In this document: positions 8,444 to 17,526 of the stretch, in pieces
Position numbering within the stretch: the stretch's first letter is position 1
Layout of the letters: each line of letters begins with the position of its first letter
Origin: Sphingobacterium griseoflavum
GTDB taxonomy: Bacteria > Bacteroidota > Bacteroidia > Sphingobacteriales > Sphingobacteriaceae
Length of the DNA stretch: 64,000 bases
Direction of reading: 5' to 3'
Assembly: GCF_014653155.1 (NCBI RefSeq)
Contig: NZ_BNAF01000013.1
Coordinates: 62,001-126,000 of the forward strand
The notes under the pieces: model-generated
Databases searched by the model: none
What the model was told of the DNA's origin: nothing
The model's input: the letters and a program-made list of their open reading frames with translations, nothing else
Translations under genes and position numbers: made by a program

Positions 8444-10291
8444 ATGAAAAATAGAATACAAAGCGTTGTTATGTGGTGTATGTTGGCCAGCATAATTTTG
8501 TCGGTGGCATGCAGTAAAAATTTGCTTTCGCCAACACAGGAAGAGCCTGTTGAAGAGGAGGTGGTCGATCCGGATTCGTTGGATATTTATAAGCCTACTG
8601 AATTTGCCAACATGGATTTTAATAACAGCGCAAGTACCTGGTCGAATAGCAGGAGCCGAGAATCTCAACATTTCATGGTGTACTGGGGTGCCGGCTATGG
8701 AACGCACGATCCAAATTCGGCGGATGTTCCCGAGGCATATCGGGTCGATATCGATGATCTGTTGGCCAAGGCCGAACAGTTTTATGCGATCAACATCGAT
8801 CGCTTGAAATTTGCCGAACGTGGTGTGGGAAAGTCTAACCTGGACAAATACAAAATGATGATCTTTCTGCATTACACGACCGATTGGATGGCTTACGGTG
8901 GCGGATACGACGATGTCATTGGTGCACTTTGGATTAATCCAGCGACCTGTAAACCCGTTGGTTCGACAATTGCCCACGAAATAGGCCATAGTTTTCAATA
9001 TCAGGTATTCGCTGATCTGAAAGGCGGACACGGCTTTCGATATGGTTTTGGCGGAAACGGCGGCAATGGCTTTTGGGAACAGACCGCGCAATGGCAAGCA
9101 TTTCAATCCTACCCGGAGGAAGCCTTCTCTTCCCATAATTTTACGGTCTATACCGAAAACTATCATCGTCATATCCACCATGAGGGCCAACGGTATGCCA
9201 GTTATTTCATGCATTGGTATTGGGCAGATAAGCATGGCATCGATATAATAGGCCGCATTTGGCGCGGCGCATTGCAACCCGAAGACCCTATCCAAGCCTA
9301 TATGCGTATTACCGGAATCAATGTCAACCAATTGAATAACGAGATTTATGAGGCTGCTTCCCATTTTGTAACGTGGGATTTAAATAGTATCCGGGAATTT
9401 GGTGAGGACTATGTCGGCAAGCATACCCATAAATTTACGAGGCAACCAAATGGAAGCTACCGTGTGGCATACGAACGCTGTCCTGGAACCACCGGCTATA
9501 ATGTTATCCCCTTGGAATTGCCTGCTAGCGGTACGCAGGTTAGCGCAGCATTTAAAGGCTTACCAAATGCGACGGGTTTTAACACGGTAGATGCTAGCCG
9601 CGCAGGATGGCGTTACGGGTATGTAGCTTTATTGAGCAATGGTACGCGGGTGTATGGCGATATGGCACAAGGAACAGAAAATAACATTAACTTCACCATT
9701 CCTGCGAATTGCGAAAAGCTTTGGTTTGTCGTTACGGGCGCCCCCTCTATCTATCAACCACATGCTTGGGACGACGTGGAAAGCAACGATGAACAATGGC
9801 CATATGAAGTGAAATTCACCAATACTTCCATCGTAGGTTTTATTGATGTTGGTGCACAGCCGCAAGATATAACCTTCAACTATGACGTGAATTTTGCAGC
9901 TAGCGCTACCGAATATGCCGGGGCACAGGTAGCGGTGAATGCCACCCAGTTGGGGCAAGCTTTGGCAATACAGCCTACCGATGTGGCCGCGCTGTTGTCC
10001 AGTGGAACGTTAAAATTCTATGCCTTGGAGCCTAATGGAAATCTAAATGCTACGACAACAGCCAACGGCTATGGGCACTGGTTCAATGCGGCAGGCAACG
10101 TCACCACTTGGGGCAACAGTTCTGCTCTTTTCTCGGAATTTAATGCCAGCAATTTGACGTTTTCCATCGGACAGTATCCAGCGGTGTTAAGTCAAGGTAG
10201 CCAGTATACGATTAAGCAAGCTTTGGAATACACCTACGGCACAAACCAAAAAGCGCGGGCAACTTTTGTCTTCAAAGTGACTGTGCAGTAG
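8444..10291 (+). CDS. Secreted lipoprotein with HEIGH metalloprotease-like domain and C-terminal DUF4859 domain
   Basis: 615 residues. A lipoprotein signal (ILSVAC, Cys near residue 23) is followed by an acidic linker rich in Glu and Asp, as often seen for surface-exposed Bacteroidota lipoproteins. Residues of about 55-300 resemble the DUF6055 family and contain HEIGHSFQYQ at 178-187, a zinc-metallopeptidase-type HExxH. The last 145 residues or so resemble DUF4859, a beta-sandwich domain common in Bacteroidota surface proteins. Between them is a beta-rich segment. It may act on glycoprotein or polysaccharide-associated protein together with the GH43 protein downstream. Proteolytic activity is inferred only from the motif. 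Confidence 0.72.
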   Translation: MKNRIQSVVMWCMLASIILSVACSKNLLSPTQEEPVEEEVVDPDSLDIYKPTEFANMDFNNSASTWSNSRSRESQHFMVYWGAGYGTHDPNSADVPEAYRVDIDDLLAKAEQFYAINIDRLKFAERGVGKSNLDKYKMMIFLHYTTDWMAYGGGYDDVIGALWINPATCKPVGSTIAHEIGHSFQYQVFADLKGGHGFRYGFGGNGGNGFWEQTAQWQAFQSYPEEAFSSHNFTVYTENYHRHIHHEGQRYASYFMHWYWADKHGIDIIGRIWRGALQPEDPIQAYMRITGINVNQLNNEIYEAASHFVTWDLNSIREFGEDYVGKHTHKFTRQPNGSYRVAYERCPGTTGYNVIPLELPASGTQVSAAFKGLPNATGFNTVDASRAGWRYGYVALLSNGTRVYGDMAQGTENNINFTIPANCEKLWFVVTGAPSIYQPHAWDDVESNDEQWPYEVKFTNTSIVGFIDVGAQPQDITFNYDVNFAASATEYAGAQVAVNATQLGQALAIQPTDVAALLSSGTLKFYALEPNGNLNATTTANGYGHWFNAAGNVTTWGNSSALFSEFNASNLTFSIGQYPAVLSQGSQYTIKQALEYTYGTNQKARATFVFKVTVQ

Positions 10292-10323
10292 CACGGTCTA
10301 ATACATGCTGCATGGAGCCAAAA

Positions 10324-10352
10324 TCTTGGGGGTGCCAAAGCAATCCCCAAGA
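10324..10352 (+). terminator. Hairpin after the HEIGH lipoprotein gene (possible terminator)
   Basis: TCTTGGGG (10324-10331) pairs with CCCCAAGA (10345-10352). It lies about 35 bp past the stop codon, and the following sequence is only weakly T-rich, so termination is uncertain. Confidence 0.4.
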
Positions 10353-10486
10353 CTTATACCCTTGTTTATCAGCATGCTCTTCTTCCTCCGGTTGTTGCTT
10401 GGTCAATATCTGATTGCGCTTGGTTAAGATGTTCTAAGCAATCGCCGGGCTGATTGGTTAATTTAGCAGGTCAATACTACCTATAT

Positions 10487-13400
10487 ATGATTTTGCGATA
10501 CATACTTTCCACTATCTATACCTGTTGCGCAAGCATCGCCGTATTTGCGCAAACGTCGGCATCCCACCTTTCGGCGAATGCGGGCAACCCCATTTTGCCC
10601 GGATATTTTGCAGATCCTACCATCAAGAAAATTGGTGATACCTACTATATGTATGCGACAACCGATGGCAATGGCGGTGGTTTTGGTCCATCGCAGGTGT
10701 GGGCTTCCAAAGATTTTGTGCATTGGGCCATACAGCCCATGAATTGGCCAAATACACATTGGTATTGGGCTCCAGATATGACCAGGGGTTATGATGGACG
10801 TTACTACTTGTATTACAGTCAGCCCGTAGAGCTTTTTGGCGCCGTTTCCGATACACCGGTTGGGCCTTGGACATCACTGGTGGAAGGTGATAAGGCCTTT
10901 GTGCCCAATTATATGATTCCCGGGGCGATCACATTGGACGGACAGACATTTACGGATGATGACGGCAAGATCTATATGTTTTGGGGAACATGGGGCATCT
11001 ATCCCGATCATGGCTGTGCCGTCGGGCTGATGAACGCCGATATGAAGTCCTTCGAACGCATCGAGCTGATTCCGAACACAATCGCCAAAGATTACTTCGA
11101 AGCGCCCATCATGTTTAAGCGTTGTGGAATCTACTACCTCCTTTATTCTTCGGGGCATTGTGAAGACGATAGCTACAGGGTGCAGTATGTGAAAAGTAAA
11201 GCAGGGCCCTTTGGCCCCTACGAATATCCAGCAGGAAATCCCATTTTGGTAACCAACGGAGACGGTACTATTCACGGGCCTGGACACAACGGTATCTTGG
11301 AAGAAAACGGCAAGTACTATATCGTTTACCATCGACATAATAATCCGCATTCGGGCGGCGGCTTTCACCGGCAGGTAGCTGCCGATGAACTGTTCTTTGA
11401 TGACAACGGCGACATTAAAAGCGTCGTGCCCACGCACCAGGGAATAGGGTTATTGGCGACCGACACACGTCCTGTGCAAGATATTGCATTTGGGAAATCG
11501 GTAACGGCTTCTTCGTCTTACAGCGACGATTTCCAGGCAGCCTATGCGGTGGACAACAACAATGGTACATTATGGCGGGCCAAAAATAATAGTGGATCGG
11601 CTTGGCTACAGGTTGATTTGGGTAAAGTAGAACCCGTCAAGACGGTCTTGTTGGAGATGGAGTATCCGACGTATGCCTACCAATACCGGATTGAGGTGTC
11701 TGACGACGGAAAAAAATGGACAACTTTCAGCGATAATAGCCAGAACAATAAATGGGCCAGCCCGATCATCGCAAAGGCCGATGCAAAGGGGCGTTTCGTA
11801 CGGGTCACGATTGCTCATACGCAGCTGGCGGGTTTACCACGCGGCATCTGGAATGTCAAGGTGTATAGCAGCCAGCTGGCGGAAGAAACCATATGGTCGG
11901 ATCCGCAAAACATGCCGCCAATTGTTGAAACGTCCGGATCGTCCTTGGTTTTGCTGCAGGCATCAAATTACCGGGAGGGGGACGAGCTTAACGCGATAAC
12001 AAACAAGGGTACCATAGCAGGAGAATGGAAAGCATCGTCACCTATATGCGTTAAAAATTATCAGGGAAAGCCTGCCTTTTACTTCGATGGATCAAACAGT
12101 TTATCGAGCGAGTTTGCTGTGCCAGCATGTCTGGATGGCAATGCATCCTTTACGTTTAGTGCTTGGGTGAACAATCCACGTGTAGCACGTGTAGAACCCA
12201 TACTGACTTGGTCTAGGCCCGGGCATGACCTGACCTTGGCTTCGGTAGGCTATGGCCATGATCCGGCGAGAGGAGCGGTTCAGCATGGTGGATGGGCAGA
12301 TATGGCTTTTCCAGAGCCTCCCACCGAAAATGCTTGGCATCACCTTGTGGTGAGCTTTGACGGCTATATGGAACGGATGTATCTAGACGGCAAACTCGTG
12401 AAGGAACAAAACAAGATGTTGTTCGTTCGCCATGCCGATCGGTTCACGATTGGCGGATCTGGAGAAGAATTTTTTAGTGGTTACCTAGCCGATATACAGT
12501 TGTCAGAAGCAGCCTGGCCGGCGGATAAAGTTCGGCAAGTCTATCAAGAACAGGAAGCGGCGCACGGTATATTTGCGCTGGAAACGGCCGATGGGGCTTT
12601 GGGTCCGCTGGAAAGCCTAGCCGTTTTTGCACAGGGTGAATCGGCAGAAGCCCGTGCTTCGCTGGAAAATGGTCGCCTTGACGTGGTGCATGGTCGTGTA
12701 GGCCTGCTAAGCAAGTCGCTGAAGGTGCCTGGTCTCGGGAAGATGCTGCTCGAAAAAGCTTTCCTGCTAGAGTTAGATGTTTTTATGGATGGTTCTTGGA
12801 AACAGATACTTGGATGTAAATCAGGCGAGGGATTTTGTTTCTACGAAAATGGGAAGGAAAGGAAAGGTGTGCGTTTAGCGGACTATCTCGAGCTAATCGA
12901 CGATGAGTTGGTGTTGGAGAAGGGAGCGGCGCTCCATGCTTTGCGCATCCATGCAGACACCGCAGGTCCGGATCGCGCAGGATCCATGTATGCCAGCTGG
13001 AGGCGAAAAAGCGATGGACGTTTTGTGAGCCAAACCATAAAAACAGATATACGTCCCTATCGGATCAACGCCGATCACGTGTTTGCGGAAGTGAAGCCAC
13101 TGAACAGGCTCGTCAGTTATGCATTCCATTATGGCGGACAAAGTTCTGGATGGCAACAGCAGCCTTTTTATCTTTTCCGAAAAGTAGACGGTAATGGTCT
13201 GATCGAAGTCAAGGTAAAAGATATCTATGGGAATGTTGGGAAGACCATCCAAGTAAAGCCCTCTTCCGTTGCAGCACGGGATATCTTGCAGGGCAAAACA
13301 AAGCCTATCGGAAATACGGACAATACGTTTGCCTTTTGGGATGGTCTCGCACAGCCCGTGGATCACGATAGCACCGCTTGCATGATTTCCGAAAAGGATG

Positions 13401-13900
13401 CTGTGTGGCGTTTGGCATCAAAGGACACGAAATGGGGCCTGAAGGGATGGAATGGTCCTTTTTTATATAAAGAGCTAACGGGCGACTTTACGGTAGAGGT
13501 ACAGCTTGCTGATGTCGCGGGCCTTTCCAGTAGTACACGTACATCCAGTGAAGCCGGACTGATGATACAAGATGCTGCCGATACAACTGCATACCTTAAT
13601 AACACGATTTTGACGGGCTGGAATCTAGGTAATCTAGTACGTAATATGGGCGATCGCCGGTATCAGGAACTCCACACCGGAAGCGGAATAAACTTCGATC
13701 CGTTTTTGCAGATTCAAAAGGTCGGCGCTCGTTTTTATTTGCGTAGCTCCAAGGATGGCGAGCAATGGACGAATCTGCCCGGCAGCCCCTTCGTCAGGGA
13801 GGATCTGAGCGATACATCCCTTCGCGTAGGCATCTACCAAGTGGCCAACAACAATCAATTGGGGTTTGGTGTCTTCAAGGACGCCAAGATTTGGAAGTAA
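10487..13900 (+). CDS. Large secreted GH43 family glycosidase with discoidin (F5/8C), LamG-like and C-terminal carbohydrate-binding modules
   Basis: 1137 residues from ATG 10487, which opens a signal peptide (LSTIYTCCASIAVFAQ); a TTG further upstream is less likely. A five-bladed GH43 domain occupies about 30-335. Candidate catalytic residues are Asp43 in FADPTIKK, Asp97 in WYWAPDM and Glu205 in YFEAPIMF. An F5/8 type C domain follows (about 345-460), then a LamG/concanavalin-like domain (about 490-690). The last 170 residues form a DUF1349-like beta-sandwich. Such proteins usually release arabinose or xylose from plant polysaccharides; specificity cannot be told. The LacI-family gene lies downstream on the opposite strand and may regulate it. 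Confidence 0.82.
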   Translation: MILRYILSTIYTCCASIAVFAQTSASHLSANAGNPILPGYFADPTIKKIGDTYYMYATTDGNGGGFGPSQVWASKDFVHWAIQPMNWPNTHWYWAPDMTRGYDGRYYLYYSQPVELFGAVSDTPVGPWTSLVEGDKAFVPNYMIPGAITLDGQTFTDDDGKIYMFWGTWGIYPDHGCAVGLMNADMKSFERIELIPNTIAKDYFEAPIMFKRCGIYYLLYSSGHCEDDSYRVQYVKSKAGPFGPYEYPAGNPILVTNGDGTIHGPGHNGILEENGKYYIVYHRHNNPHSGGGFHRQVAADELFFDDNGDIKSVVPTHQGIGLLATDTRPVQDIAFGKSVTASSSYSDDFQAAYAVDNNNGTLWRAKNNSGSAWLQVDLGKVEPVKTVLLEMEYPTYAYQYRIEVSDDGKKWTTFSDNSQNNKWASPIIAKADAKGRFVRVTIAHTQLAGLPRGIWNVKVYSSQLAEETIWSDPQNMPPIVETSGSSLVLLQASNYREGDELNAITNKGTIAGEWKASSPICVKNYQGKPAFYFDGSNSLSSEFAVPACLDGNASFTFSAWVNNPRVARVEPILTWSRPGHDLTLASVGYGHDPARGAVQHGGWADMAFPEPPTENAWHHLVVSFDGYMERMYLDGKLVKEQNKMLFVRHADRFTIGGSGEEFFSGYLADIQLSEAAWPADKVRQVYQEQEAAHGIFALETADGALGPLESLAVFAQGESAEARASLENGRLDVVHGRVGLLSKSLKVPGLGKMLLEKAFLLELDVFMDGSWKQILGCKSGEGFCFYENGKERKGVRLADYLELIDDELVLEKGAALHALRIHADTAGPDRAGSMYASWRRKSDGRFVSQTIKTDIRPYRINADHVFAEVKPLNRLVSYAFHYGGQSSGWQQQPFYLFRKVDGNGLIEVKVKDIYGNVGKTIQVKPSSVAARDILQGKTKPIGNTDNTFAFWDGLAQPVDHDSTACMISEKDAVWRLASKDTKWGLKGWNGPFLYKELTGDFTVEVQLADVAGLSSSTRTSSEAGLMIQDAADTTAYLNNTILTGWNLGNLVRNMGDRRYQELHTGSGINFDPFLQIQKVGARFYLRSSKDGEQWTNLPGSPFVREDLSDTSLRVGIYQVANNNQLGFGVFKDAKIWK

Positions 13901-14013
13901 CGTTTACCGAAGAGGCACTGAAGCAGATCGCCAAGAAAACGCTTGACAAGGTTAAAAAGGCATGTGTAGGGAAGATTGATCCGAATGATGATGTTTTTTA
14001 AAGAAATAAAGTA

Positions 14014-15048
14014 TTAAATCAAACTTGATTTGCGGTAAACCGTGGTAGCGGCCAGCAGGAAGCTTTTATAATCTGCGGCACCGCTGTCGCTCTTTTTATC
14101 CATGAGTTCAACCAATAATTCGAAGGCCAATTTCGCCATTTCCTGTGTGGGCTGCTGAATGGTAGATAGGGCAGGAGCGAGATAATCGGCCAGGTTTGTG
14201 TTTGTGAATCCGATGACTGCAATATCTTCCGGTATGCGTATCGCCAAAGACCCCAATACACCCAAAATTTTAATGGAGAGGGTATCTGTTCCGCTCACAA
14301 TGGCATCTGGTAGTAGGTTTTTATCTTTTAGCTCCCCTAGTCTAGTTTTCAGCTCTTCGTCAATGGCTTGGTTCGGATCCTGATAATCGACATAGATAAT
14401 GTATTCTTCTAAAAATGCCACCCCATGATTGAGTAAGGCATTTTTATAGCCACGTATCCGGTCTTTGGTATTTCCGATATCTTTTCCACATAAAAAAGCG
14501 ATCCGCTTACGGCCCTTTTTCAGCAGTGTTTCCGTTGCTTGGTAAGTTTCCATGCTGTTATGGATACCTATTTTATGTGTTTGCAACCCATGTTGTATGC
14601 GATCGAAGAGAATGATAGGGCAGCCGTTCAGGTGCATGTCTTCCAATAATGCGACATTCGAATTTTCATGTGCCGGTGAAATGATGATGCCGGCTACATT
14701 CTGCTGTCGAAGAAATAGCAATGCTTCTTTCTCCATGGCTTCTTGATTTTGGGTTTGAAACGGCACTAATGTATAATTCGATGGCAAGGCAACCCTATAC
14801 AATTCGTCGATAAACTCCAAAAAGAAAGGACTGGAAAGAAAGGGGATCACGACACCGATTAGGTTGGTTTTACCCGTTTTTAAGTTTTTGGCGAAGGTGT
14901 TGGGCCTGTAGTTATGTTTTTTAGCATAAGCCAATACCCGGTCCTTCGTTGCGCGTTTTATTTCATGGCTGTCATTCAACGCGCGCGAAATTGTGGCAGG
15001 CGATAAATCTAAGGCTTTAGCTATTGATTTTATGGTGACTTCACTCAT
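14014..15048 (-). CDS. LacI family transcriptional regulator
   Basis: 344 residues. The N-terminal LacI helix-turn-helix reads VTIKSIAKALDLSPATISRAL, followed by the hinge region (NYRPNTFAKNL) and a periplasmic-binding-protein-like sugar-sensing domain from about residue 60. It presumably represses sugar-utilisation genes and responds to a small carbohydrate or its phosphate. It is convergent with the GH43 gene. A CG-centred palindrome typical of the family (TAAACGTTTA, 15136-15145) and a perfect 14-bp AT palindrome (15067-15080) lie upstream, suggesting autoregulation or control of a divergent gene. Confidence 0.9.
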   Translation of the reverse strand: MSEVTIKSIAKALDLSPATISRALNDSHEIKRATKDRVLAYAKKHNYRPNTFAKNLKTGKTNLIGVVIPFLSSPFFLEFIDELYRVALPSNYTLVPFQTQNQEAMEKEALLFLRQQNVAGIIISPAHENSNVALLEDMHLNGCPIILFDRIQHGLQTHKIGIHNSMETYQATETLLKKGRKRIAFLCGKDIGNTKDRIRGYKNALLNHGVAFLEEYIIYVDYQDPNQAIDEELKTRLGELKDKNLLPDAIVSGTDTLSIKILGVLGSLAIRIPEDIAVIGFTNTNLADYLAPALSTIQQPTQEMAKLAFELLVELMDKKSDSGAADYKSFLLAATTVYRKSSLI

Positions 15049-15066
15049 GGTTCAAACACTGTAAAG

Positions 15067-15080
15067 TGATAAATTTATCA
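15067..15080. promoter_or_regulatory. 14-bp perfect palindrome just upstream of the LacI gene
   Basis: TGATAAATTTATCA is its own reverse complement and lies 18 bp upstream of the LacI start codon on the minus strand. It is a possible operator or part of the promoter. Confidence 0.4.
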
Positions 15081-15135
15081 AAATTAATTCGTATTCCATA
15101 AGCGCCGATCAAGAACGGTAATAATTAATGTTTTT

Positions 15136-15145
15136 TAAACGTTTA
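15136..15145. promoter_or_regulatory. Candidate LacI-family operator
   Basis: TAAACGTTTA is a palindrome centred on CG at 15140/15141, the usual form of LacI-family operators. It lies 87 bp upstream of the LacI start. Binding by this regulator is inferred. Confidence 0.45.
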
Positions 15146-15394
15146 TGTTGTTTATCGGTAGCCAGAAGACCGACATTAAACCGAATAGGTCGACTTCGTC
15201 GCGCGTACTACTTACAGATAGTATTAAACATACAGTTTCGCGGTATTGCCTTGGGATGATACGGATCCCACCGTTGGGATTGATGAGAATGGACAGGCTT
15301 ATTTCCTGTATAGATGACCGCGGAAGGCATTCTGAAGTAAGCCGCATGGCGAGCTGCTCGCCAATGTTGGTCTAATTTTTGCAAAAAGACTGCT

Positions 15395-15625
15395 ATGGGA
15401 AAAAGAATAATAACGATCATGATGTTGGCCTGTGCCATGCTATTTACGTTTTCATCGTGTTATACACATGGGCCGAGGCACGGACATGTTCCGCCTGGCC
15501 ACGCAAAGAAAATACATAGAAGTAAATCGGCAAAGCGCTATGCACCCGGGCAACACAAAAAAAAGAAAGGCAAAAAAGGACGTTCGTCAAGCCGAAATGA
15601 AACGCTATTTCCGTCTAGACGGTAA
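15395..15625 (+). CDS. Small basic lipoprotein with PPGHAKK / YAPGQ motifs
   Basis: 76 residues. A lipoprotein signal (MLACAMLFTFSSC, Cys22) is followed by a very basic, low-complexity tail rich in Lys, His, Arg and Ser. The motifs PPGHAKKIHRSKSAKRYAPG match, from memory, a Bacteroidota family of tiny secreted proteins often mislabelled quinol oxidase subunit 4. No enzymatic domain is visible. Its charge suggests it may bind nucleic acid or an acidic envelope polymer. The start is ATG 15395, preceded by no strong ribosome-binding site, which is usual for this phylum. It is followed by a strong hairpin. Confidence 0.65.
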   Translation: MGKRIITIMMLACAMLFTFSSCYTHGPRHGHVPPGHAKKIHRSKSAKRYAPGQHKKKKGKKGRSSSRNETLFPSRR

Positions 15626-15646
15626 TACGGCTATTGTTAGGAAATT

Positions 15647-15683
15647 GCAGATGCGCCCCTTTGTTTATTTGGGGCGCATCTGC
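15647..15683 (+). terminator. Strong hairpin after the small lipoprotein gene
   Basis: A 13-bp perfect stem pairs 15647-15659 with 15671-15683 (GCAGATGCGCCCC and its complement), with an 11-nt T-rich loop. The T-run downstream is weak, so it may stabilise or terminate the transcript. Confidence 0.6.
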
Positions 15684-15770
15684 TGTATAAAAGTCTTTTA
15701 GTTCGCTAAGAATGGGGCGATTTTCGGTTTATTTTCATAGATTAGTTCTGTAAACACTAATGCGCATACT

Positions 15771-16772
15771 ATGTTGAAAAAATATCTAGGATATGGCCTT
15801 GTGGCCGTTCTTTCTGCGGGTAGCTTTGCTGCCTGCAACGAGTCGTCGAAAGACACGAAGCAAGAAGAAGAAGTGCATAATCCGGCATCCCAGACCATTC
15901 CAGCAGAAGCGGAGGGTTTGCTTGGACGTTGGGATCTAACGGTCGACAAAGACGGAAAGAAAGCGCCATCGTGGTTGGAAATCAAGCTTTCGGGCTTTAA
16001 TACGCTTGTTGGTTATTTCGTCGGAGATAGTGGGAGCAGCCGTCCGGTAGGACATATCAAATTGGAAGATGGCAAATTTTCATTTGCTATACCGCCGCAG
16101 TGGGAAGGTGGCAAGGGCGATTTTACCGTGCAGGGTGAATTGGCGGGGGATGGGCTGAAGGGTACGATCACGACCAACAAAGGCAACACATTTAATTACA
16201 GCGGTGTGAAGGCTCCGTACTTGAACCGTACCGGTGACGTACAATGGGGCGATCCTATTTCGTTATTTAACGGCAAGGATCTATCCGGATGGAAAACCTC
16301 TTCGGACGATAGCCAGTGGTCTGTCAAGGATGGCATTTTAATCAATGAAAAGGCGGGTGCAAACCTTATTACCGAGCAGAAGTTTGAAGATTTCAAACTG
16401 ATTGCTGAATTCCGCTACGCAGAAGGGGGTAATTCTGGCATTTATTTGCGCGGCCGTTATGAAGTACAAATTGAGGACTCGCCGAAGGATCGGCACCCGG
16501 GATCGCTGTACTTTGGCGGGGTGTACGGTTTTCTATCGCCCAATGCGATGGTTGCTGCGGGGCCTAACGCGTGGAATCGATACGAAATCACCTTGCGTGG
16601 ACGGCTAGTGACCATTGTTGCCAATGGCAAGACCATTATCAGCGAACAGGAGATTCCTGGCATAACCGGAGGCGCCTTGGATAGCAATGAAGGCGAACCT
16701 GGGCCAATCTATTTACAAGGAGACCATACCGGCGTAGAGTTTCGAGAGATTACCATCATCCCGGCAAAATAA
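15771..16772 (+). CDS. DUF1080 (3-keto-disaccharide hydrolase-like) lipoprotein
   Basis: 333 residues with a lipoprotein signal (SAGSFAAC, Cys22), so anchored in the envelope. Residues of about 40-145 form a small beta-rich domain of unknown role. Residues of about 155-333 match the DUF1080 concanavalin-like fold, with FNGKDLSGWK at its start, GNSGIYLRGRYEVQIEDS in the middle and an ending of GVEFREITIIP. DUF1080 proteins have been linked to hydrolysis of 3-keto-glycosides and are found beside Gfo/Idh/MocA oxidoreductases. None is adjacent here; the nearest is at 43000. A terminator follows directly. Confidence 0.85.
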   Translation: MLKKYLGYGLVAVLSAGSFAACNESSKDTKQEEEVHNPASQTIPAEAEGLLGRWDLTVDKDGKKAPSWLEIKLSGFNTLVGYFVGDSGSSRPVGHIKLEDGKFSFAIPPQWEGGKGDFTVQGELAGDGLKGTITTNKGNTFNYSGVKAPYLNRTGDVQWGDPISLFNGKDLSGWKTSSDDSQWSVKDGILINEKAGANLITEQKFEDFKLIAEFRYAEGGNSGIYLRGRYEVQIEDSPKDRHPGSLYFGGVYGFLSPNAMVAAGPNAWNRYEITLRGRLVTIVANGKTIISEQEIPGITGGALDSNEGEPGPIYLQGDHTGVEFREITIIPAK

Positions 16773-16777
16773 CACGG

Positions 16778-16814
16778 AAGATGTTAAACAATATGCGTTT
16801 AACATCTTTTTTTT
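16778..16814 (+). terminator. Rho-independent terminator of the DUF1080 gene
   Basis: A 12-bp stem AAGATGTTAAAC / GTTTAACATCTT (16778-16789, 16797-16808) with a 7-nt loop runs into eight T residues. Confidence 0.92.
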
Positions 16815-17084
16815 GTTAGCGCGGTATCTAACGCCTGTTGTCGCAACATACCATCCGCGCCCGGTGGTTATCGCCTCTTTTGGGTGAATTGCAGCCTATC
16901 AGCTTAAGGGTATCCCTCGGCATAGGAAGCGCCGGATATTTGTGTTTTTCCTGTGCATAGGTTGACAGGCTGCCCCAATGGAATAACGGTATAGATAAAA
17001 CCGGGTTTCCGTATAGCGTTTACCGCGTCAAAATTCCATACCGCATTAAAGCGGTGAAATTGTTTCGATTTATTGGCGGTTGGG
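16815..17084. other. Intergenic stretch after the DUF1080 terminator
   Basis: 270 bp between the terminator and the Smr gene. One minus-strand frame stays open but shows no protein-like character and overlaps the Smr gene in another frame. Nothing else is recognised. Confidence 0.45.
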
Positions 17085-17396
17085 CTATAGCCCGATAACC
17101 ACCACCACGATATCCTCATTGTGGTAGGCAGGGTGGTAGCGCACGATTGCTCCACTATCCCGGTAATGTGCGAGTTCTTCGTACACGGCCTTACGCAAAA
17201 TGCCTTTCCCTCTACCATGTATAAAGCGTATCTGCGGGTACGACCAATAGATCGCGGCATCTAAGCTCTCGCGTAGCCGTTCCAACGATTCTGCAAGCAG
17301 CTCATCTGCTTCGTAGCGATCAATATCTTGTAAAAAAGCATCTGCATGCAGATCCACCTCTTTCGGCGGTTTAGGTAACGCTCTAGCCATTTCCAA
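17085..17396 (-). CDS. Small Smr-domain protein
   Basis: 103 residues, essentially one Smr (small MutS-related) domain. The signature DLHADAFLQDI lies near the N-terminus and IRFIHGRGKGILRKAVYEEL near the middle; the latter contains the conserved HGxGxG loop. Smr domains act as nucleases or nucleic-acid-binding modules in MutS2 and in stand-alone proteins. In Bacteroidota a similar domain closes the DUF2027 proteins, so this could be a reduced relative. A second in-frame ATG two codons in (17390) is an equally good start. It is divergent from the M28 peptidase. Confidence 0.8.
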   Translation of the reverse strand: MEMARALPKPPKEVDLHADAFLQDIDRYEADELLAESLERLRESLDAAIYWSYPQIRFIHGRGKGILRKAVYEELAHYRDSGAIVRYHPAYHNEDIVVVVIGL

Positions 17397-17526
17397 AAAT
17401 AATACTTATGTTTAGCATGCCAAAAATTAGTGTACATGCTTACCTACACGGATGGCCGAATACGAAACATAATAGAGGAACCAAGTGGATATTCCACGCG
17501 GTTTCCAAAACATATCGATTAGAAAT

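Larger units (their letters stand above)
15049..15394. other. Intergenic region between the LacI gene and the small basic lipoprotein
   Basis: 346 bp. It contains the two palindromes listed separately near the LacI end. Short open frames on both strands here show no protein-like features. Nothing else is seen. Confidence 0.5.

Noticed and set aside
8381..9364. 327-codon minus-strand frame antisense to the HEIGH lipoprotein gene
   Set aside because: The + strand protein has a lipoprotein signal and domain motifs; the antisense frame has none.
16904..17260. 118-codon minus-strand frame
   Set aside because: It overlaps the Smr gene in another frame and has no protein-like composition.
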